Shown here: in pieces, positions 42,715-51,413 of the stretch | Numbering within the stretch: the first letter of the stretch is position 1 | How the letters are laid out: each line of letters begins with the position of its first letter | Source: Asanoa iriomotensis | GTDB lineage: Bacteria > Actinomycetota > Actinomycetes > Mycobacteriales > Micromonosporaceae | Direction of reading: 5' to 3' | Assembly: GCF_016862515.1 (NCBI RefSeq) | Contig: NZ_BONC01000042.1 | Location: forward strand, 1-64,000 | DNA: 64,000 bases | Program-made: the position numbers and the translations under genes | The notes under the pieces: generated by a model | The model's input: only the letters and a program-made list of their open reading frames with translations | Databases searched by the model: none | What the model was told of the DNA's origin: nothing

Positions 42715-43989
42715 ATGCGCCCGGCCGGACCCGTAGCCCTGCTGGCAACTCTCGCCGCGCTCGTCGCCGGCTGCGCCGGTGACGAGCCGCCGTCCCGTGC
42801 CCCGGCACCGCCACCCAGCTCATCGCCCAGCCCGGCCGCGGCCGCGCCGCCGGCCCGCCTCGTCCCGGTGCCGATCGCCGGCACCGACCACAGTGTCAAC
42901 CTCCCCGAGGGCTGGACCGCCGAGGTCTACGCGCCCGTGCCCAAGGCCCGCTTCCTGCTCACGCTCCCCGACGGCGCCGTGCTGGTCTCCCGCCCCAGCG
43001 AGAACCGGGTCGACCGGATCCCGGCCGGCGGCGGCCGCGCGACCACCTTCCTCACCGGCCTCGACCGCCCGCACGACCTGGTGCTCGCCACCGTCGGCGG
43101 TCGGCAGTGGATCTACGTTTCCGCGGTGGACCGGGTGGTCCGCTACCGCTACGCCGCCGACGCCACGAAGGCCGGCACGCCGCAGACGGTGGTCGACGGC
43201 CTGCCCGACGAGAGCCTGCCGGAGCTGCGCGGCCGCTACGGCCACGTGCTGAAGAACATCGCCATCGACGGCGACACCCTCTACGTCTCGATCGCCTCGA
43301 CCTGCAACGCCTGCGCCTCCGACACCAGGTCGGACCCGGTCCGCGGCGCCGTCTACCGCTGGGACGCCGACGGTCGCAACGCCGGAAAGGCGCTGGTCGC
43401 CACGGGGTTGCGCAACGCCGAAGGGCTGGCGATCGCGCCCGGCACGCACGACCTGTGGGTCGTGGTCAACAACCGCGACAACATCATCGACCCGAAGACG
43501 GGCCGCAAGGACACCGCGTACGTCGACAACAACCCGCCCGAGCTGTTCGTCAAGGTCAAGAAGGGCGGCTTCTACGGCTGGCCGTTCTGCAACCCCGACC
43601 CGGCCGGCGGCATGCGCAACATGCCCTACCTGCGCGACTACGAGCTCAACCGCGACGGCGCGGAGGCCGACTGCGAGGCCGCGACCCCGGTCGACGTCGG
43701 CATCCAGGCCCACTCCGCCCCGCTCGGCCTGACCTTCGTGCCCGACCTGGGCGCGGTGGTCCCGCTGCACGGCTCCTGGAACCGCAGCGAGCGCACCGGT
43801 TACAAGGTGATCAACTTCCCCTGGGCCGGTGGCCGCCCCGGTGAGCAGCAGGACCTGGTCACCGGCTTCCTCGAGAACGGCGCGCCGTGGGGCCGGCCGG
43901 TCGACGTCGCCCGGCTGTCCGACGGGTCGCTGCTGGTCAGCGACGATCATGGTGGCAACGTCTTCCGGTTCGCGCCGCCTCCGGGTTAG
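42715..43989 (+). CDS. PQQ-dependent sugar (sorbosone/glucose) dehydrogenase-like lipoprotein
   Basis: Lipoprotein of 424 residues: lipobox LVAGC (Cys near 22), then an 18-residue Pro/Ser linker. A six-bladed beta-propeller follows with LPEGWTAEVYA, RPHDLVLA, GRYGHVLKNIAIDGDTLYVSI, GLRNAEGLAIAPGTHDLWVVVNNRDNI, SAPLGLTFVPDLGAVVPLHGSWNR and a final LLVSDDHGGNVFR. This is the pattern of soluble PQQ glucose/sorbosone dehydrogenases. PQQ use is a family property, and no PQQ synthesis genes are nearby. Expected to oxidise a sugar outside the membrane. Confidence 0.87.
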   Translation: MRPAGPVALLATLAALVAGCAGDEPPSRAPAPPPSSSPSPAAAAPPARLVPVPIAGTDHSVNLPEGWTAEVYAPVPKARFLLTLPDGAVLVSRPSENRVDRIPAGGGRATTFLTGLDRPHDLVLATVGGRQWIYVSAVDRVVRYRYAADATKAGTPQTVVDGLPDESLPELRGRYGHVLKNIAIDGDTLYVSIASTCNACASDTRSDPVRGAVYRWDADGRNAGKALVATGLRNAEGLAIAPGTHDLWVVVNNRDNIIDPKTGRKDTAYVDNNPPELFVKVKKGGFYGWPFCNPDPAGGMRNMPYLRDYELNRDGAEADCEAATPVDVGIQAHSAPLGLTFVPDLGAVVPLHGSWNRSERTGYKVINFPWAGGRPGEQQDLVTGFLENGAPWGRPVDVARLSDGSLLVSDDHGGNVFRFAPPPG

Positions 43990-44017
43990 CGGGGTCAGGG
44001 ACGGGTAGTCGTCCCGT

Positions 44018-44296
44018 ATGACCGGAAACCGTCCAACCGGTGGGCAGCCACGCGGCGCCAGGGGCACGGTCGGGCACCCGTACTCGGCGCTGAATCTGCG
44101 ATTGGTCCTGGCCCTGTTCGGCCTCGTCGTGTTCGCCGTGCTGACCTGGCTGGCCGCCGCGGCCGGCATCGTGGTGCTCGCGGTTCTCTGCGGGATCGTC
44201 GTGCTGACCGCCGTCGTCGACCTGGCCGTCATCCAGCACCGCCGCCGGGCCCGGCACCGAGCCGACCCGGGCGCGCACCACTCGCTGTTCGAATGA
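44018..44296 (+). CDS. small two-helix membrane protein (DUF6343-like)
   Basis: Protein of 92 residues. A Gly/Arg N-terminus of about 22 residues precedes PYSALNLRLVLALFGLVVFAVLTWL and a second helix AGIVVLAVLCGIVVLTAVVDL, then a basic tail. The SALNLRLVLALFGL segment recalls DUF6343; this is a motif memory, not a search. No ribosome site; TAGTCGT lies 5 bp before ATG 44018, so it may be leaderless. The dehydrogenase gene starts 15 bp after its stop. Confidence 0.68.
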   Translation: MTGNRPTGGQPRGARGTVGHPYSALNLRLVLALFGLVVFAVLTWLAAAAGIVVLAVLCGIVVLTAVVDLAVIQHRRRARHRADPGAHHSLFE

Positions 44297-44311
44297 TCGC
44301 AAGGAGTCGCC

Positions 44312-45685
44312 ATGGCCATCGCCACGACCAACCCCGCGACCGGCGAGATGCTCAAGACCTTCGATCCGATGGGCGAGAAGCAGATCGAGGAGATCCTCGC
44401 CAACGCGGCGGAGGCGGCCGCGGCGCTGCGGGCGACCACGTTCGACCAGCGGGCCGCCTGGATGCGGGAGGCGGCGCTGCTGCTGGAGGGCGAGGTGGTC
44501 GAGGTCGCCCGGCTGGTCACGCTGGAGATGGGCAAGCGGATCGAGGAGGCCAAGGCCGAGGTCGCGAAGTGCGCGTCCGCGTGCCGCTACTACGCGGCGC
44601 ACGCCGAGCGGTTCCTGGCCGACATGCCCGCGGACGCCAGGGCCGTCGGTGCGCGGCGCGCGTACACCCGGTTCGAACCGCTCGGTCCTGTCCTCGCGAT
44701 CATGCCGTGGAACTTCCCGCTCTGGCAGGTCATGCGGTTCGCGGCGCCCGCCCTGATGGCCGGCAACCCGGGGCTGCTCAAGCACGCGTCCAACGTGCCG
44801 CAGACCGCGCTCTATCTGGACGAACTGTTCGACCGGGCCGGGTTCCCGCCGGGCGCGTTCCAGACCCTGCTCGTCGGCTCCGACGCCGTGGAGAACATCC
44901 TGCTCGATCATCGGGTCCGCGCGGCGACGCTGACCGGCAGCGCGCCCGCGGGTCGGGCGGTGGCCGCGATCGCCGGGCGGGCGCTGAAGAAGACCGTGCT
45001 GGAGTTGGGTGGCAGCGACCCGTACGTGGTGATGCCCTCGGCCGACTTCGACCGCGCCGTCTCGACCGCGGTGCGGGCGCGCTGCCAGAACAACGGCCAG
45101 TCCTGCATCGCGGCGAAGCGTTTCATCGTGCACGGAGAGGTCTACGACGCGTTCGCCCGCGCGTTCACCGACCAGATGGCCAACCTGGTGGTCGGCGAGC
45201 CGCTCGACCACGGCGTCGACATCGGCCCGCTGGCCACGGCGCAGGGCCGCGACGAGGTGGCCGCGCAGGTCGACGACGCGGTGGCCAAGGGCGCGACGGT
45301 GCTGACCGGCGGCCGTGCGCCGGACCGGCCGGGCTGGTACTACCCGCCGACGGTGGTCACGGACCTCACCCACGACATGCGGATGTACCAGGAGGAGGTG
45401 TTCGGCCCGGTCGCCGGCCTCTACAGGGTGGCGTCGCTGGACGAGGCGTTGGAGCTGGCCAACACCACATCGTACGGCCTGGGCAGCAACGCCTGGACGA
45501 ACGATCCGGGGGAGCAGCGGCGCTTCGTCAGCGAGTTGGCCGCGGGTCAGGTGTTCGTCAACGGCATGGTCACCTCACACCCGGAACTGCCGTTCGGCGG
45601 CGTCCGCGACTCGGGCTACGGCCGCGAACTCTCCGACCTCGGCATCAGGGAGTTCTGCAACGCCAAGGCCGTCTGGGTCGGCTAA
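44312..45685 (+). CDS. gabD: NAD(P)-dependent succinate-semialdehyde dehydrogenase
   Basis: Aldehyde dehydrogenase of 457 residues. Catalytic Cys265 in GQSCIAAKR; general-base Glu231 in [12 protein letters not shown]-binding [14 protein letters not shown] near 208; [21 protein letters not shown] near 132-152; C-terminal [24 protein letters not shown]. Closest in pattern to mycobacterial GabD1-type succinate-semialdehyde dehydrogenases, which feed 4-aminobutyrate carbon into succinate. AAGGAG lies before ATG 44312. No aminotransferase gene is adjacent, so the in vivo substrate is inferred. Confidence 0.9.
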   Translation: MAIATTNPATGEMLKTFDPMGEKQIEEILANAAEAAAALRATTFDQRAAWMREAALLLEGEVVEVARLVTLEMGKRIEEAKAEVAKCASACRYYAAHAERFLADMPADARAVGARRAYTRFEPLGPVLAIMPWNFPLWQVMRFAAPALMAGNPGLLKHASNVPQTALYLDELFDRAGFPPGAFQTLLVGSDAVENILLDHRVRAATLTGSAPAGRAVAAIAGRALKKTVLELGGSDPYVVMPSADFDRAVSTAVRARCQNNGQSCIAAKRFIVHGEVYDAFARAFTDQMANLVVGEPLDHGVDIGPLATAQGRDEVAAQVDDAVAKGATVLTGGRAPDRPGWYYPPTVVTDLTHDMRMYQEEVFGPVAGLYRVASLDEALELANTTSYGLGSNAWTNDPGEQRRFVSELAAGQVFVNGMVTSHPELPFGGVRDSGYGRELSDLGIREFCNAKAVWVG

Positions 45686-45689
45686 CTCC

Positions 45690-45729
45690 AGAATTTTATT
45701 TGCAAAATTCTCTCTGCAATTGGTACGGT
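45690..45729 (+). promoter_or_regulatory. promoter and operator of the ArsR-type regulator
   Basis: TTGCAA (45700-45705), 18 bp, TACGGT (45724-45729), then 7 bp to ATG 45737, so the mRNA is likely leaderless. The -35 box lies inside an AT-rich dyad AGAATTTT-ATTTGC-AAAATTCT (45690-45711). A ArsR-type dimer bound there would block the promoter, pointing to autoregulation. Confidence 0.6.
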
Positions 45730-45736
45730 CCGTCGC

Positions 45737-46324
45737 ATGGCGGATCGCATCATCACCGAGGTCGATGAGCTGAAGGCGGTCACGCACCCGTTGCGGGTGC
45801 GGATGCTGGGCGCGCTGCGGGCCGACGGGCCGGCCACCGCGACCGAGCTGGCCCGCCGGTTCGAGACCGACACCGGCACCACGAGCTACCACCTGCGCAA
45901 GCTGGCCCACTACGGGTTCGTCGAGGAGGCCGAGCAGCGCGACGCGCGGGAGCGGCGCTGGCAGGCCAGCCAGCCGACCACCACCTGGGACGACGCCGCG
46001 CTGGCGGCCACCGCCGCGGGCCGGGCGGCGATGTCGGTCATGCGCCGGCATCAGCTGGCGGCGATCGAGCGGGCCGTCTCGGCCTACGAGGCCGCGCAGA
46101 CGGACCTGCCGCCCGAGTGGGTCGCGGCGTCCGGGATGAGCGACGTGCGGGCCCGGCTCACCGCGCGCTCGCTGCGCGAGCTGGAGGAGCGGGTCGAGGC
46201 GCTGGTCGAGGAGCTGGCAGCGGCCGACGCCGACGACCCCGCGGCCCGCACGGTGCTGCTGCACTTCGGCGGTTTCCCGCGCATCGACCCGGCCGGCTGG
46301 GCCGACGTCGCGGACGAGTCGTGA
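45737..46324 (+). CDS. ArsR/HTH_20-type transcriptional regulator
   Basis: Regulator of 195 residues. The winged helix is N-terminal: VTHPLRVRMLGALRADGPATATELARRFETDTGTTSYHLRKLAHYGFVEEA covers about 15-66 with recognition helix TTSYHLRKL. The C-terminal half is helical and holds WVAASGMSDVRARLTARSLRELEERVEALVEEL, probably for dimer or ligand. No metal-binding Cys pair was seen. The stop overlaps the GTG of the following transporter gene (GTGA), so it likely controls that efflux pump. Confidence 0.88.
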   Translation: MADRIITEVDELKAVTHPLRVRMLGALRADGPATATELARRFETDTGTTSYHLRKLAHYGFVEEAEQRDARERRWQASQPTTTWDDAALAATAAGRAAMSVMRRHQLAAIERAVSAYEAAQTDLPPEWVAASGMSDVRARLTARSLRELEERVEALVEELAAADADDPAARTVLLHFGGFPRIDPAGWADVADES

Positions 46325-47607
46325 CCGGCGCGCGCGCCGAGTGGCGCTACGCGCTGCTGGTCTTCCTGTTCTGGCTGCCGACCGGGCTCTACGTGGCGAC
46401 GAAGATCCTGCTCATGCACGACCGCGGTCTCGACGTCGCGGCGATCGGCACGGTCGTGCTGGTCTTCTCGCTTACCACGGCGGCGCTCGAGCTGCCGACG
46501 GGCGGGCTGGCCGACGTGATCGGCCGCCGCACGGTGCTGGCGGCCTCTGCCGTGGCCAGCTTCGCCGGGCTCGCGTTGCTCGCGCTGGCCGACTCGTTCT
46601 GGCTCTTCGCCGCGTCGGCCGTGTTGCGGGGTGTCGCGCGGGCCCTGTCCAGCGGGCCCGACCAGGCCTGGTTCGTCGACACCATGCACGCGGTCTCGGG
46701 TCCGGACGCTTCCCTGACCCGCGGCCTGGCCCGGGGTGAGGCCGCTTCGTCGGTGGGGCTCGGGCTCGGGACGTTGGCCGGCGGTGCGCTGCCGGTCGCG
46801 CTCGGCGCGGTCGGTCCGCTGCCGGCGCTCGCGGTGCCGGTGGCGCTCGCCGCGGTCGTCGAACTGGTCCGTCTGGCGGTGACGCTGTTCGGCATGCCCG
46901 AGCCGCCGCGGCCGCGCACCTCGCTGCGCGCGGTGCTGCGGGACGTGCCCGCGACGGTCGCGACCGGCCTGCGGCTCGGCGTCCGCGACGGGGTGCTGGC
47001 CCGTCTCCTGCTGGCGGGCGCCGGGGTCGGCGTCGCACTGGCCGCGATCGAGCTGCTCACCCCGGGCTGGCTGGCGGGGTTGGTCGGCGACGCGGAGCGG
47101 GGCGCCTCGACCTACGCGGTGATCGCGGCAGCCGGCTTCGGGGCCAGCGCGGTCGGCAGCCTGCTGGGCCCGTGGGCGCAGCGGCGTCTCGGCTCGGCGG
47201 TCCGGGCCGGCGTGGCGGGCATCGCGCTGGGCGCGGTCGCCCTGCTCGGTGTCGGGCTCGCCGGGCCGGCCCTGGACGGGCCGGCGTCGGGTGTGCCGGT
47301 GGTGGCGGCGGCTTATCTGCTGCTGTTCGTCGGGCTCGGCGTGACCGCGGCGCCGGAGGGCGCGCTGCTGCACGGGCGGGTGGCGCCGGCGGAGCGGGCC
47401 ACCGTCATCTCGGTGCAGTCGCTGGCGCTGCAGGCCGCGGGGGCGCTCGGCGCGGTGACCCTCGGCGCCTTGGCCGCCGCTCGGGGCGCGGCCTTCGCCT
47501 TCGGCGTCGCCGGCACGGTCCTGGTCGCCGCGGCGTGGGTGGTGTCCCGGATCCGAGTGCCGGACCCGGCCCCGCAACCGGTCCGCGAGCCAGCAAGCGC
47601 GCTGTAA
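46321..47607 (+). CDS. MFS transporter
   Basis: Major facilitator of 428 residues with about 12 helices. The loop 2-3 signature is seen as TGGLADVIGRRTVL near 62-75, with a second in the C-terminal half LLGPWAQRRLGSAVRAG. Likely a drug/proton antiporter. GTG 46321 is inside the regulator stop (GTGA), with no separate ribosome site, so it depends on coupling. Substrate unknown. Confidence 0.88.
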   Translation: MTGARAEWRYALLVFLFWLPTGLYVATKILLMHDRGLDVAAIGTVVLVFSLTTAALELPTGGLADVIGRRTVLAASAVASFAGLALLALADSFWLFAASAVLRGVARALSSGPDQAWFVDTMHAVSGPDASLTRGLARGEAASSVGLGLGTLAGGALPVALGAVGPLPALAVPVALAAVVELVRLAVTLFGMPEPPRPRTSLRAVLRDVPATVATGLRLGVRDGVLARLLLAGAGVGVALAAIELLTPGWLAGLVGDAERGASTYAVIAAAGFGASAVGSLLGPWAQRRLGSAVRAGVAGIALGAVALLGVGLAGPALDGPASGVPVVAAAYLLLFVGLGVTAAPEGALLHGRVAPAERATVISVQSLALQAAGALGAVTLGALAAARGAAFAFGVAGTVLVAAAWVVSRIRVPDPAPQPVREPASAL

Positions 47608-47670
47608 GGGTTCTCCGTCATGGACCTGCGGTCGTGTAGCCCGCCGTCCGCGCGGGTAGTAACCGACCGC

Positions 47671-48627
47671 ATGACGGTCTATGGCTGGCACGCGTCCCAT
47701 GAGCAGGTCCATCCCCGCGCCCTCCTGGACGCCGCGGTAGCGGCCGAGGAGTCCGGTTTCGGCGCCGCGATGTGTTCCGACCACTTCTCGCCCTGGAGCG
47801 AGCGGCAGGGCCAGTCCGGCTTCGCCTGGTCCTGGCTCGGCGCCGCCCTGCAGGCCACCGGCCTGTCGTTCGGTGTCGTCAACGCGCCGGGGCAGCGCTA
47901 CCACCCCGCGATCGTCGCGCAGGCGATCGGCACGCTGGCCGCGATGTACCCGGGTCGCTTCTGGGCCGCGCTCGGCACCGGTGAGGCCAGCAACGAGCAC
48001 ATCACCGGCGGCGGATGGCCGCGCAAGGAGCTGCGGGCCGCCCGGTTGCGCGAGTCCGTCGACGTGATCCGGGCCCTGCTGGCCGGCGAGGAGGTCAGCC
48101 GCGACGGGCTGGTCACCGTCGACCGGGCCCGGCTGTGGACCCGGCCGGCCGAGCCGCCGGCGTTGGTCGGGGCGGCGGTCAGCGTCGAGACCGCGCGGTG
48201 GTGCGCTGAATGGGCCGACGGGCTCATCACCGTCAACGCGCCGCACGCGCACCTGCGCCGGATGATCGCGGCCTACCGGGACGCCGGCGGGCGTGGGCTG
48301 GTGTGCCTGCAGGCCCACCTCAGCTGGGCCGGCACCGATGCGGAGGCCGAGGCGATCGCCTACGAGCAGTGGCGGTCCAACGTCTTCCCGCCGCCGGTCT
48401 GCTGGGACCTGGAGCTGACCGACCACTTCGACGCCGTCTCGGCCGAGGTGCCGATGGCGAAGGTGGCCGCGACCGTCGACATCTCCGCCGACCTCGGTTG
48501 GCACGCGGCGCGGCTGCGCTCGTACGCCGATCTCGGTTTCGACCGTATTTACCTGCATCATGTCGGTCAGGACCAGGCCGCGTTCATCGACGCGTTCGGT
48601 GCGAAGGTCCTGCCGCAACTCGCGTGA
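47671..48627 (+). CDS. LLM class F420/FMN-dependent oxidoreductase (TIGR03885-like)
   Basis: Luciferase-like TIM-barrel oxidoreductase of 318 residues. It starts MTVYGWHASHEQVHPRALLDAA and contains AMCSDHFSPWSERQGQSGFAWSWLGAALQAT, YHPAIVAQAIGTLAAMYPGRFWAALGTGEASNEH and a terminal DRIYLHHVGQDQAAFIDAF. This is the F420/FMN LLM pattern, and the wording matches TIGR03885 proteins. ATG 47671 is preferred over the in-frame ATG at 47620, because the family motif begins there and TAGTAA nearby could be a -10 box. Substrate unknown. Confidence 0.87.
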   Translation: MTVYGWHASHEQVHPRALLDAAVAAEESGFGAAMCSDHFSPWSERQGQSGFAWSWLGAALQATGLSFGVVNAPGQRYHPAIVAQAIGTLAAMYPGRFWAALGTGEASNEHITGGGWPRKELRAARLRESVDVIRALLAGEEVSRDGLVTVDRARLWTRPAEPPALVGAAVSVETARWCAEWADGLITVNAPHAHLRRMIAAYRDAGGRGLVCLQAHLSWAGTDAEAEAIAYEQWRSNVFPPPVCWDLELTDHFDAVSAEVPMAKVAATVDISADLGWHAARLRSYADLGFDRIYLHHVGQDQAAFIDAFGAKVLPQLA

Positions 48628-48651
48628 GAAAAGCCGGGCTAGCATTCGCGC

Positions 48652-50232
48652 ATGCACGAGCTGACCGAGATCGTCATCCTGCTGGCGGTCGCCGTCTTCG
48701 GTGCGGCGCTCGCCCGCAAGATCGGTGTCCTGTCGCCGATCGTACTGATGATCATCGGTCTCGGTCTGTCGTTCCTGCCGGGCTTCCCGGAGTTCCACCT
48801 CGAACCGGAGCTGGTGCTGATCGGCATCCTGCCGCCGCTGCTCTACATCGCCGCGCTGCAGACCTCGGTGCCGGCCTTCCGGTTCAACCTGCGACCGATC
48901 CTGCTGCTCGGCATCGGCCTGGTGGTGTTCACCGCGCTCGGCGTGGGGTGGGTGGTGCACCTGATCATCCCGGAGGCGCCGTTCGCGGTCTGCGTGGCGT
49001 TGGGCGCGGTGGTCGCGCCGCCGGACGCGGTATCGGCGACCGCGATCGCCCGCCGGATCGGCCTGCCCAGACGGGTCGTCACGATCCTCGAGGGCGAGAG
49101 CCTGATCAACGACGCCAGCGCGCTGGTGCTGCTCCGGGTGGCCACCGCCGCGGCGGTCGGCGGCGCGGTCGGCTTCGGCGAGGTGGCCGAGCAGGTCGTC
49201 GTCTCGGCCGGCGGCGGCATCGCGATCGGCATCGCCGGTGCGCTGATCTTCGGGTACCTGCACAAGAAGATCAAAGACCCCCTGCTCGACAACGCGCTGT
49301 CCCTGCTGATCCCGTTCGCGGTGGTGATCGCGTCCGAGGCGATCCACGCCTCCGGCGTGGTCGCGGTGGTCGTCACGGGCCTGGCCCTGGGCCACCGGAT
49401 GCCGACCCTGATGGCGGCGGGTTCGCGCCTGCAGATGGACGCGTTCTGGCGGCTGATCCGGTTCCTCCTGGAGGGCCTCGTCTTCCTGCTCGTCGGCCTC
49501 CAGCTACGCACGGTCATCAACGAGATCACCACACCCTGGGGCACCGTCTTCGCGGCGACGGGCGCGGTGATCGCGACGCTGATCGTCACCCGCTACGTCT
49601 GGGTGGTCCCGGGCGCCTTCCTACCTCGCCTATCGGCCCGGATCCGCAGCCGGGAGACCACGTTCACCTGGCGCCACCCGGTCATCATCGGCTGGGCCGG
49701 CATGCGCGGGGTGGTGACGCTGGCCGCGGCCCTGGCCCTGCCCTCGGTAGGCACCGGCGAGAACGAGGCCCTCTATCCCCGCGACGTGTTCATCTTCATC
49801 GCGTTCGCCGTGATCGTCTTCACACTGCTGGTCTTCGGCCTGACCCTGCCGATGTTCGCGCGGATGGTCGGCCTCCCACCGGACGACCCGACCAAGGACT
49901 TCCTGGCCGAGGCGGCGGTGCAACAGGCGGCGACCCGGGCGGCGAAGGCACGGCTGGAGGAGAACCTGGAGGGCGCACCGGAGTCGGTGGTCCAGCGGCT
50001 GCGCCAACAGGTGATCGACCGCACGAACACGGCCTGGGAACGCCTGGGCGGCGACGGGCGGGAGACCCCGTCGGCGGCGTACGGTCGACTCCGGCAGGAG
50101 ATGATCGACGCCGAGCGGGAGGTCTTCCGCACGGCCCGCGACGAGGGCCGCATCCCGGAAGAGGTGCTCACCCGCGCCTACCGCGACCTGGACCTCGAGG
50201 AATCCCTGCTGCAACGCCGGGAAGACGACTGA
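48652..50232 (+). CDS. CPA1-type Na+/H+ antiporter
   Basis: Cation/proton antiporter of 526 residues with about 12 helices (about 5-415) and a soluble C-terminal tail of about 110 residues. Conserved: GAVVAPPDAVSATAIARRIGLPRRVVTILEGESLINDASALVL near 118-160, the CPA1 core with the DA/ND pair, and GWAGMRGVVTLAAALALP near 344-360. It exchanges Na+ or K+ for H+ at the membrane for pH and salt control. TAGCAT ends 6 bp before ATG 48652, suggesting a leaderless mRNA. Confidence 0.92.
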   Translation: MHELTEIVILLAVAVFGAALARKIGVLSPIVLMIIGLGLSFLPGFPEFHLEPELVLIGILPPLLYIAALQTSVPAFRFNLRPILLLGIGLVVFTALGVGWVVHLIIPEAPFAVCVALGAVVAPPDAVSATAIARRIGLPRRVVTILEGESLINDASALVLLRVATAAAVGGAVGFGEVAEQVVVSAGGGIAIGIAGALIFGYLHKKIKDPLLDNALSLLIPFAVVIASEAIHASGVVAVVVTGLALGHRMPTLMAAGSRLQMDAFWRLIRFLLEGLVFLLVGLQLRTVINEITTPWGTVFAATGAVIATLIVTRYVWVVPGAFLPRLSARIRSRETTFTWRHPVIIGWAGMRGVVTLAAALALPSVGTGENEALYPRDVFIFIAFAVIVFTLLVFGLTLPMFARMVGLPPDDPTKDFLAEAAVQQAATRAAKARLEENLEGAPESVVQRLRQQVIDRTNTAWERLGGDGRETPSAAYGRLRQEMIDAEREVFRTARDEGRIPEEVLTRAYRDLDLEESLLQRREDD

Positions 50233-50243
50233 TGGGGGAACGA

Positions 50244-50501
50244 ATGACCTGCGAGGACATCACCCTGGCCGACTCGCCGCAGCCCCAGACGACGGAAGGT
50301 TGCCAGGACTGCCTGGCCGCCGGCCGCCACGACTGGGTGCACCTGCGCCTCTGCGAAACCTGCGGCCACGTAGGCTGCTGCGACTCCTCACCGTCCCGCC
50401 ACGCCACGGCGCACTTCAAGGACACCGCCCACCCGGTAATCAAGTCCTTCCAGCCGGGCGAAAACTGGAAATGGTGCTTCGTCCACGAAACCCTGGGCTG
50501 A
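50244..50501 (+). CDS. UBP-type zinc-finger protein
   Basis: Small protein of 85 residues consisting of one UBP-type zinc finger: CQDCLAAGRHDWVHLRLCETCGHVGCCDSS, then HATAHFKDTAHPVIKSF. It supplies the Cys/His set typical of zf-UBP. In actinobacteria this small domain commonly follows CPA1 antiporter genes; its partner is unknown, since no ubiquitin exists here. ATG 50244 follows GGGGGAA; an in-frame ATG at 50232 would overlap the antiporter stop (ATGA). Confidence 0.88.
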   Translation: MTCEDITLADSPQPQTTEGCQDCLAAGRHDWVHLRLCETCGHVGCCDSSPSRHATAHFKDTAHPVIKSFQPGENWKWCFVHETLG

Positions 50502-51413
50502 AGACCAACTTCTAGATCAAATTCCGGTCTCCTGCTCGGGTCCGCGGCGGTGCGGACCGTTGCTCCCGCCAGACACCGCTCCGCTGCCAGGTCCGCGTTG
50601 GGTCGCCGTGAGGGCGGGTGCCACAAAGCAGCAGACGTTTTCCTGAGCGCTGCCGTCGGCGTCGGCCGACGGGGGCCCTCGATGCTTGGCGGGAGATCTT
50701 GGTAGTTCGTTGCTGCGGGAGTAGCAACCGATCACCAACGTCCGCCGCGCCGGGGTGGCTTGCGTCCGCTCCGCAGCAAGACCCGCGGTTCGCGTCCGGG
50801 GCCCGTCAGGCAGGCGGCGGGGCGTCCGCGTGCGAACGTGGTGCGGAGCGGGTTCGCCCAAGCTTCGGCTGCATTCTCGTGATCGGCGGGCTTCGGCGAG
50901 ATGGACAACGCTCGCCGGGTCGACGTTTCGTGTTGGACGGCAGCTGTCGGCGTTGACCGGCCGGCCCACCATCCCCCGCACATGTGGTCAGCACGGCACC
51001 GGCTCGCAAGGAGCGCAAAGCACCATGATCATGTGTGCTGTCTCGAGTGTCCGCATCGTTAGGGGTCACGATCCTGTGCGCCCGATCGGTGGCGCCGAGG
51101 GCGCGTCGTGCGGTTCCGCTGCACCGGATCATGATCTGGTGGCTCTGATAGCTGGACGTGCTGCACACGATCAATCGGCGCCTTGCGGTCGTTGTCCAGG
51201 CGGCCCACATCAGCGCCCAGCCCCGTCCGGACGCCCCCCCCCGGGCGCCGGCGAACGCTTCTCCGCCGCACGGGTGCCAGCGAGTCGCGGTGCCAACCCG
51301 CCAGGTTCACCAGAGCCTGGTCGCGTCGAATCAGGTTCTTGCTCGAGGTACCGTCCGCGTCCATCCAGGTTGGGCTGCGCGGTGGTGCGGTCTCGCGCTG
51401 CGTGGTGACCTCG
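50502..51413. other. 912-bp region without a supported gene
   Basis: Gap between the zinc-finger gene and a convergent secreted-protein gene. A GTCCGC-GGCGGT-GCGGAC hairpin at 50540-50557 may be a terminator. Other items are a GTTGCT/AGCAAC hairpin at 50709-50728, several GATC sites at about 51030-51180, and a run of nine C at about 51234-51242. Reading frames on both strands have low-complexity Arg/Gly/Ser composition and no ribosome sites. It may be decayed DNA. Confidence 0.6.

Noticed and set aside
46084-49395. Minus-strand 1103-codon frame opposite four genes
   Set aside because: Composition is Arg/Asp/Gln/His-rich without domains; it is an antisense shadow of the regulator, MFS, LLM and antiporter genes.
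50960-51230. A third copy of the dispersed element
   Set aside because: GATC-rich with a shared ACACATGATCA word on the minus strand, but no extended alignment to copies A or B could be made.
50755-51408. 217-codon plus-strand frame in the large gap
   Set aside because: Low-complexity Arg/Gly/Ser/Pro composition, no ribosome site, no motif; probably chance.
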